Shown in pieces: positions 60,021-64,000 of a stretch of 64,000 bases of DNA. Position 1 is the first letter of the stretch, and the number at the start of each line of letters is the position of its first letter. The stretch lies in the NCBI GenBank assembly GCA_022601195.1, contig JAHZIX010000002.1:1-64000 (forward strand), read 5' to 3'. The position numbers and the translations under genes were made by a program. The stretch comes from Deltaproteobacteria bacterium. GTDB taxonomy: Bacteria > Acidobacteriota > Thermoanaerobaculia > Multivoradales > JAHZIX01. The notes beneath the pieces are model-generated. The model was not told the origin of the DNA. It saw only the letters and a program-made list of their open reading frames with translations, and did no database searches.

Positions 60021-61385
60021 CCAGCCAGCCTTCTCCCCAACTTTCAACCTCCAAAAGCGCCCTACCCTCCCCGGGCGCTCCGAAGTCTCCAATGTCCGCG
60101 GCCTTGATAACCCTGGTCGGAAGCGCGGATCTCAGAAAACTTTCTCTCAGGTGGGAGGACAGTAGCCCTCTTGGCGTTCTTAGAAGGCATGTCCCACCGA
60201 CTTCGCTATGCACCCCCCGGCCCCAATGGCGAGACCCTCGTCGAAATCACCCACCGTTGCTTGGCGGGCATGTTCCTACTTCGCCCCTCGAAGGGACTCA
60301 ACACCATCGTAATCGGCGTCTTGGCCCTGGCTCAATGCAAATACCAGGTCCGAGTCCACGCCTGTTCCTACCTCAGCAACCATGGGCACCTCTTGATCAG
60401 TGCCAAGAGCCAGAAACAGATCTCCTCCTTCATGGAATTCGTCGGTTCCAACGTCGCCCGCGAGGTCAACCTCCTACACAAATGGAGAACCAGCTTTTGG
60501 GCCAGGCCTTATACCGGTATTCCCGTGGCTGGCGGCTCTGACATCCAGGTCCAGCGTCTCAAATACATCCTCAGTCAAGGAACCAAAGAAAATCTAGTGG
60601 ATAGTCCCCTACGCTGGCCTGGCATCAACACTGCCGAAGCTCTCGCCAACGGCGAGAACCTCAAGGGGGTCTGGGTCGACCGCACCGCCCTCCACGAGGC
60701 ACGCCGCAAATCACCTCGCCCAAAAGTCTACGCCATCGATTTCGAAGAAGAACTCACTCTCGAACTCTCTCCCCTACCCAGCTGGGTAGATCTCACACCG
60801 CAACAACGTCAAGAAGAAACCCGCGCCCTCATCAAAGACATCGAACAGCAAGCCGCCACCCGCCACCGCCGCAACGGAACCCGCCCCCTCGGCCGCCGCG
60901 CTGTCCTACGGCAAGACCCTCACTACCGGCCAGAGAAGCTCAAGACCTCTCAGGCTCCCAAAGTTCATGTAGGAAATCAGGAATTGCGCAAGCGATTCTT
61001 CCAAGCTTACCGACTCTTCACTGAGGCCTTCCGGGCTGCCGGGGAAAGATTGCGCATTGGAGACCTGAGCACCGAGTTCTCGGAAGGGAGCTTCCCGCCG
61101 GCATTGCCATTCGTGGAGGTCAATCTGAAGTTGAAACCTGGATAGAGACTCAAACCTCGACCTTCCGAGCCAAGTCTGATTTTCCGCAAGGGTGATCGAG
61201 GGAGAAGTGTGCCTTGGCCTCAAAATCTACACGAATCACCCTCAAAAGCTCCCTACAAGGGTGCCGAGAAGGGCTCTTCGAGACACTTGGAAAGCTTGGC
61301 ATTGCGCCATTCCAGGCATTCGAGCAGCCGAATCCCAGTGAAGAACAACGATCCTCTCCGTTCGGCTACAGACTGTCCGGCCAAC
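60021..61385 (+). mobile_element. RAYT-type transposase element, full-length copy 2
   Basis: Leader ending in TTCTTAGAAGGC, the 318-codon Y1 transposase gene, 200 bp of conserved 3' flank, and the REP-like repeat CTCTCCGTTCGGCTACAGAC (61353-61372). The right border falls inside an IS3 orfA gene whose reading frame is interrupted at that point, which fixes the edge near 61380-61390. Confidence 0.7.
60189..61145 (+). CDS. REP-associated tyrosine transposase (Y1/HUH), copy 2
   Basis: Same length (318 residues) and design as the protein at 39188-40144: HUH motif NHGHLL (residues 64-69), likely nucleophile Y126 in RLKYILSQGTKENLVDSPLRW, and a basic C-terminal region. The chosen ATG follows AGAAGG. 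An in-frame TTG at 60171 and further open codons upstream are also present, as in the other copy. Differences from copy 1 are spread along the gene and conserve the motifs, so both may be active. Three shortened relatives lie between the two copies. Confidence 0.9.
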   Translation: MSHRLRYAPPGPNGETLVEITHRCLAGMFLLRPSKGLNTIVIGVLALAQCKYQVRVHACSYLSNHGHLLISAKSQKQISSFMEFVGSNVAREVNLLHKWRTSFWARPYTGIPVAGGSDIQVQRLKYILSQGTKENLVDSPLRWPGINTAEALANGENLKGVWVDRTALHEARRKSPRPKVYAIDFEEELTLELSPLPSWVDLTPQQRQEETRALIKDIEQQAATRHRRNGTRPLGRRAVLRQDPHYRPEKLKTSQAPKVHVGNQELRKRFFQAYRLFTEAFRAAGERLRIGDLSTEFSEGSFPPALPFVEVNLKLKPG

Positions 61386-61579
61386 TCGTCGGTGGTGAGG
61401 GTTCCAGTGGGGCCTTTTCCGGAATCTATTTCAACCTGTTTGACCCAGTTTCGTAACGAAGATTCCGTCAGATCTAGATCCCGGGAAATCTGCCTTTTGC
61501 TCGTCCCGCCTTCGCGAACCAGTCGTACTGCCTCTGCCTTGTACTCGTCGGTTAATTTCCGCCGTTGCCTCTTTGCCAT
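61253..61579 (-). pseudogene. IS3-family orfA transposase, truncated by the RAYT element
   Basis: The frame starts with MAKRQRRKLTDEYKAEAVRL and VREGGTSKRQISRDLDLTES, the HTH of IS3 OrfA (Tnp_1 type). GGGAGATCC lies upstream as ribosome site. After about residue 65 the frame enters the REP-like repeat and 3' flank of the RAYT element (GQSVAERR onward), so the normal OrfA end and OrfB are lost. This is an IS remnant broken at the RAYT border. Confidence 0.8.
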
Positions 61580-61699
61580 TCAGGATCTCCCTGCGCATTA
61601 TCGCGCTCCCTGGAGTGTCCACGAAATCGGGGCAGGGCCAGACGGCATTGCTGGGCTTACGTCCATGCTCTCAACTTATCCAATGCGCTGATGCACGCT

Positions 61700-61795
61700 T
61701 TTATCGTTAACAACAGCTTCTGTCCTCTTCGCGGCAGAACGCCCCTCTCATTCCTCTTGAAATATTCGTCACAGGAGATGGTTGTTATTGTTAAA
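61700..61795 (-). other. attC-like inverted repeat 1
   Basis: TTTATCGTTAACAAC (61700-61714) and GTTGTTATTGTTAAA (61781-61795) are imperfect inverted ends of a 96-bp segment just after the stop of the membrane protein gene at 62471-61791. Position, length and symmetry fit an attC site of an integron cassette, but the core triplets are not canonical. Confidence is lowest of the three sites. Confidence 0.35.
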
Positions 61796-62471
61796 TGGAT
61801 TCAGAGGCCGGTAGCGAGTCGACAGGCAGTCCACGCTGCTGTTGTAGCATCCGCTTATGGTTTAGAAGATCCGGATTGATCGCCGAAATCTCCATATCTG
61901 AGATGGAAAGAATTTTATCATCATCAAGAAAACGTACGAATGAAGGCGTCCCATCTACCGGCTGAAGTTGGAGCCGGTCGCGGAGCGAGCTGCGCAACGT
62001 AATGAAAAAGGTGCTCATGAAAGCTTGATCGTTCAAAAGGTCGACACTTTCTCCAATTTTCTGAGCTAGCTCGGCGCTTTCCTTGTTGCCGAGAAGTTGA
62101 ATATCCCGAAGCGCGTCTTCGGCCTTGATACGGTATTGACCCAGTTTGTCATGCCCGAGCATCAGTGGGTTTTCACGCATCAGAAGCGCGTGCAGATTGC
62201 GGTAGGCAGTGACGAGCGTTTCGGTTGCGTAGGCTTCGCGTCGCTCCGCACGCTGTTTCTCCAGTTCAGCTTCCATTTCCTGGACATGCTTTCGACGGTT
62301 CTCGCGCATAGATCGAAAAAACGTTACCCAGGCACCTATGACCAGGACCAGCGCGGCGAAGGCTGAGGCAATGGCTTCTTTAAGGACTTCCTGCCAAAAG
62401 CTGAATTCTTCCACTAGTTTTATCTCCTCCAAAAATACCGTCGCTTGCTGATTTCTCGTGACCGTCCACAA
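61791..62471 (-). CDS. Hypothetical membrane protein with coiled coil
   Basis: About 226 residues. A TTG start at 62471 is chosen because it lies just inside an attC-like boundary; other starts are possible. One hydrophobic helix (AIASAFAALVLVIGAWVTFF, about 34-53) is followed by a charged coiled coil (about 55-80) and a helical domain. It ends in a Gln/Arg-rich tail. Its base composition is lower in GC than genes to the left. No family is recognised. Confidence 0.6.
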   Translation of the reverse strand: MWTVTRNQQATVFLEEIKLVEEFSFWQEVLKEAIASAFAALVLVIGAWVTFFRSMRENRRKHVQEMEAELEKQRAERREAYATETLVTAYRNLHALLMRENPLMLGHDKLGQYRIKAEDALRDIQLLGNKESAELAQKIGESVDLLNDQAFMSTFFITLRSSLRDRLQLQPVDGTPSFVRFLDDDKILSISDMEISAINPDLLNHKRMLQQQRGLPVDSLPASESI

Positions 62472-62480
62472 GTAACTAGG

Positions 62481-62547
62481 TACGAACGTTGATGCCGTTC
62501 AGCGGAGGGCCGCGAAGCGGACCGCCCACTGCTACGGCGGGTTGGGC
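62481..62547 (-). other. attC-like site 2
   Basis: On the minus strand the 67-bp segment begins with GCCCAAC (62547-62541, fits RYYYAAC), contains the partial hairpin GGTCCGC-TTC-GCGGCC, then CGCTGAACGG, and ends ACGTT (62488-62484) followed by CGTA. It starts 27 bp after one stop codon and ends 10 bp before the next gene start, the arrangement of integron cassettes. The right core box (GTTCGTA) deviates from GTTRRRY. Confidence 0.45.
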
Positions 62548-62574
62548 TGCACCGTGCGAGCGACGCAGCGCCGG

Positions 62575-63120
62575 TCAAGCCATGCTCCTAGACTTCCAGG
62601 AGTGCGACCGCCACGCGACGCTTGCGAACTCGATGATCACCACGGCACCAAAGATCCAGAACTGATCCCAACCACCTGTCTTATAGTGAATAGAAAGGAA
62701 TAGACTGGCAAGACCAACATCAATCATCACTAGGAAAGGCGCGTGCCACGCAAGGTACGTCCAGAACCACTTGTTCTCTCGTTCAGCCTTGTGTGCGGTC
62801 CACGGCCCCGTTATCCCAGAGTCACTGTTTTCCAGTTGGATCAGTGAGTTGTCGCGGATTACCTGGAAGGACGCGGAGTAGTGGTAGTTCAAGAGCCACA
62901 GCCCTGCGGCAAAGGCGATCAACACCAGCCCGCCGATTCCGAGCACGAATGGAATGTAGCTGGGTGACCATGCGTCTTGCTTGGTAAGGGCAATGCAGAG
63001 GCCGACGAGATAGGCAAGCAACGTCTGCTGTCCGAAGCGCCGCGTATCCAACGTGAGCTGACTGTACTGAATGCATGCCTTTGAGCCCTGCTCGTACATT
63101 TCACTATCCGATACGGACAA
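62575..63120 (-). CDS. Hypothetical four-helix membrane protein (cassette gene)
   Basis: The TTG at 63120 is preceded by AAGGAG with ideal spacing and gives 181 residues; longer frames run through an attC-like site. Four hydrophobic helices are visible: TLLAYLVGLCIALTKQ, YIPFVLGIGGLVLIAFAAGL, YLAWHAPFLVMIDVGLASLF and FWIFGAVVIIEFASVAW. No family is recognised. It is bracketed by attC-like sites at 63278-63202 and 62547-62481, so it may be a one-gene cassette of about 725 bp. Lower GC than the main genome supports transfer. Confidence 0.65.
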   Translation of the reverse strand: MSVSDSEMYEQGSKACIQYSQLTLDTRRFGQQTLLAYLVGLCIALTKQDAWSPSYIPFVLGIGGLVLIAFAAGLWLLNYHYSASFQVIRDNSLIQLENSDSGITGPWTAHKAERENKWFWTYLAWHAPFLVMIDVGLASLFLSIHYKTGGWDQFWIFGAVVIIEFASVAWRSHSWKSRSMA

Positions 63121-63201
63121 TTGACTTCTCCTTCGTGTCAGCGATTCTGGAGCACTTGATGCACAACTCCCAGCGCCACTACACATGCTGCGCTCTTGCC
63201 T

Positions 63202-63278
63202 GCCCAACGTACGACCGCTCAGCGCCCAGCAAAGCCGCAGAGCGGCGAAACTGAGTGCGCTGGAGTGGTGGGTTCTGC
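63202..63278 (-). other. attC-like site 3
   Basis: On the minus strand the 77-bp segment runs from GCAGAAC (63278-63272) to ACGTTGGGC (63210-63202), where GTTGGGC fits the GTTRRRY core. Inside, GCGCTGAGCGG resembles CGCTGAACGG of the neighbouring site, and CGCCGCTCTGCGGC can form the inner stem. Two sites sharing this end sequence is the best support for an integron origin. Confidence 0.5.
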
Positions 63279-63337
63279 GAAGACTGCCGATTCGAGGAAA
63301 CTCTGGCTCGGCCTGAAGTCCAGCCGTATTCAGCATG

Positions 63338-63999
63338 TCATCCCGTCCCTTGTAGTTGAATTGGAATCTTCCTTACGAGGCGGATCTTGGGGTCGTCGGA
63401 ATCGAGGACAACTTGATCCTGTAGCGATGTATTCGCAAACTTGACCAACATTCGTTGGAGATGGTCAAAATCGGCAGATTCGCCGAATATCAGCTTGTGC
63501 TTTCCAATGAAGTCCTTTGCCGGCGCGGTCAGCCAAGAAGTAGTCGCAACTATCCCCTTAGCGGGAACGAGGAGCCCGCTGTGGGATCTAGTAAAGTCGT
63601 GGACTGTGCCAGCTAGTTTTCTGACTACTCCTACATCAACTCGATTCTCGCTGCTGTAACGCTTACATTCGATCAAGAAAAGCTCATTGATGGCTTTGCG
63701 ATTTACAGCTAAAATATCATAGCCGCCGTCCCGAGAAATGGGAGTAAGGCGCACATCATAGCCCAGACGCCCCCACAGATCCGCTACTAGTTCCTCAAAA
63801 GCTCGGGGCTCAAGATCATAAAGCGCGTCGGGATCTAGTGCGAATCTTGCTAGCAGATCGTCAGTGAATTTTCTCACCGGGCTCGAAAGTGCGCCCTCTC
63901 CCTCGACCAGAATATTTTCAATCGGGAACGCCGAATGCTCTGAAAATACTGTTGGAGAAACTGCTTCTTCAACAGAAGTAGTCTTGAACGGGTGAGCTC
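63338..63999 (-). CDS. Mrr-like restriction endonuclease domain protein (partial)
   Basis: The C-terminal part is an Mrr_cat domain: ALYDLEPRAFEELVADLWGR, SRDGGYDILAVN and FLIECKRYSSE provide the D-x-(12)-ECK pattern of PD-(D/E)XK nucleases. The frame is open to the window edge (FKTTSVEEAVSPTV and on, before a GTG at 63877), so the gene probably begins outside the window; 63877 would be the only internal start in a good position. Mrr-type proteins cut modified or foreign DNA or act in related defence roles. It is in the lower-GC block with attC-like sites and might be a defence cassette. Confidence 0.75.
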   Translation of the reverse strand, partial: AHPFKTTSVEEAVSPTVFSEHSAFPIENILVEGEGALSSPVRKFTDDLLARFALDPDALYDLEPRAFEELVADLWGRLGYDVRLTPISRDGGYDILAVNRKAINELFLIECKRYSSENRVDVGVVRKLAGTVHDFTRSHSGLLVPAKGIVATTSWLTAPAKDFIGKHKLIFGESADFDHLQRMLVKFANTSLQDQVVLDSDDPKIRLVRKIPIQLQGTG

Positions 64000-64000
64000 T

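Overview
The window is GC-rich bacterial chromosome with dense, often 4-bp-overlapping genes. Several traits point to a Gram-negative, soil- or sediment-type bacterium, most likely of the Acidobacteriota (Thermoanaerobaculia-like): an ECF sigma factor coupled to a large Ser/Thr kinase-TPR protein, a CHAT-TPR protein, many large secreted modular proteins, and secreted proteins ending in ADGFESG-type or duplicated C-terminal modules. The taxonomic placement is inference from gene content only.

Layout. (1) 83-4821, minus strand: OmpR-type regulator, hybrid histidine kinase, a membrane-anchored receiver protein and a secreted cohesin-like protein, divergent from a CHAT-TPR protein (4952-7573) and a lipoprotein (7673-8338). 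(2) 8335-12392, minus: RmuC-like protein, a nucleotidyltransferase with a small overlapping partner, and a secreted beta-propeller-like protein. (3) 12953-16393, plus: three membrane proteins, including a GT-C glycosyltransferase. (4) 16557-27782, minus: a secreted glycosidase-like protein, an RHS/YD-repeat protein split by one in-frame TGA, and a giant Ig-like/jelly-roll adhesin. (5) 28057-31817, plus: sigma factor and Ser/Thr kinase. (6) 31941-38174, minus: a compact histidine operon hisZ-G-D-C-B-H-A without hisF or hisI/E, preceded by a 16-codon coupled ORF whose Shine-Dalgarno sits in a hairpin. (7) 38175-63999: an accessory region with RAYT-type transposase elements and their deletion derivatives, a DUF3604-PpiC-HupE operon, a subtilase, an ATP-grasp enzyme coupled to a short ORF, small secreted Cys-containing proteins, a peroxiredoxin-like gene with in-frame UGA at its redox-active position, a DoxX protein, an esterase, a PanE-like reductase, an IS3 fragment, and lower-GC genes separated by attC-like inverted repeats.

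Most notable observations. The peroxiredoxin-like gene at 55323-55856 has TGA where relatives have the first Cys of a CxxC motif, followed at the right distance by a 7-bp stem with an AGUU loop, which makes it a strong selenoprotein candidate. One family of Y1 (HUH) transposase genes is present as two full-length copies and three deletion derivatives, all tied to one REP-like repeat that recurs at seven loci. At the right edge, attC-like sites flank small lower-GC genes, suggesting an integron-type cassette array without a visible integrase. A 9-unit, 41-42-bp degenerate repeat upstream of the first transposase is not explained by coding.
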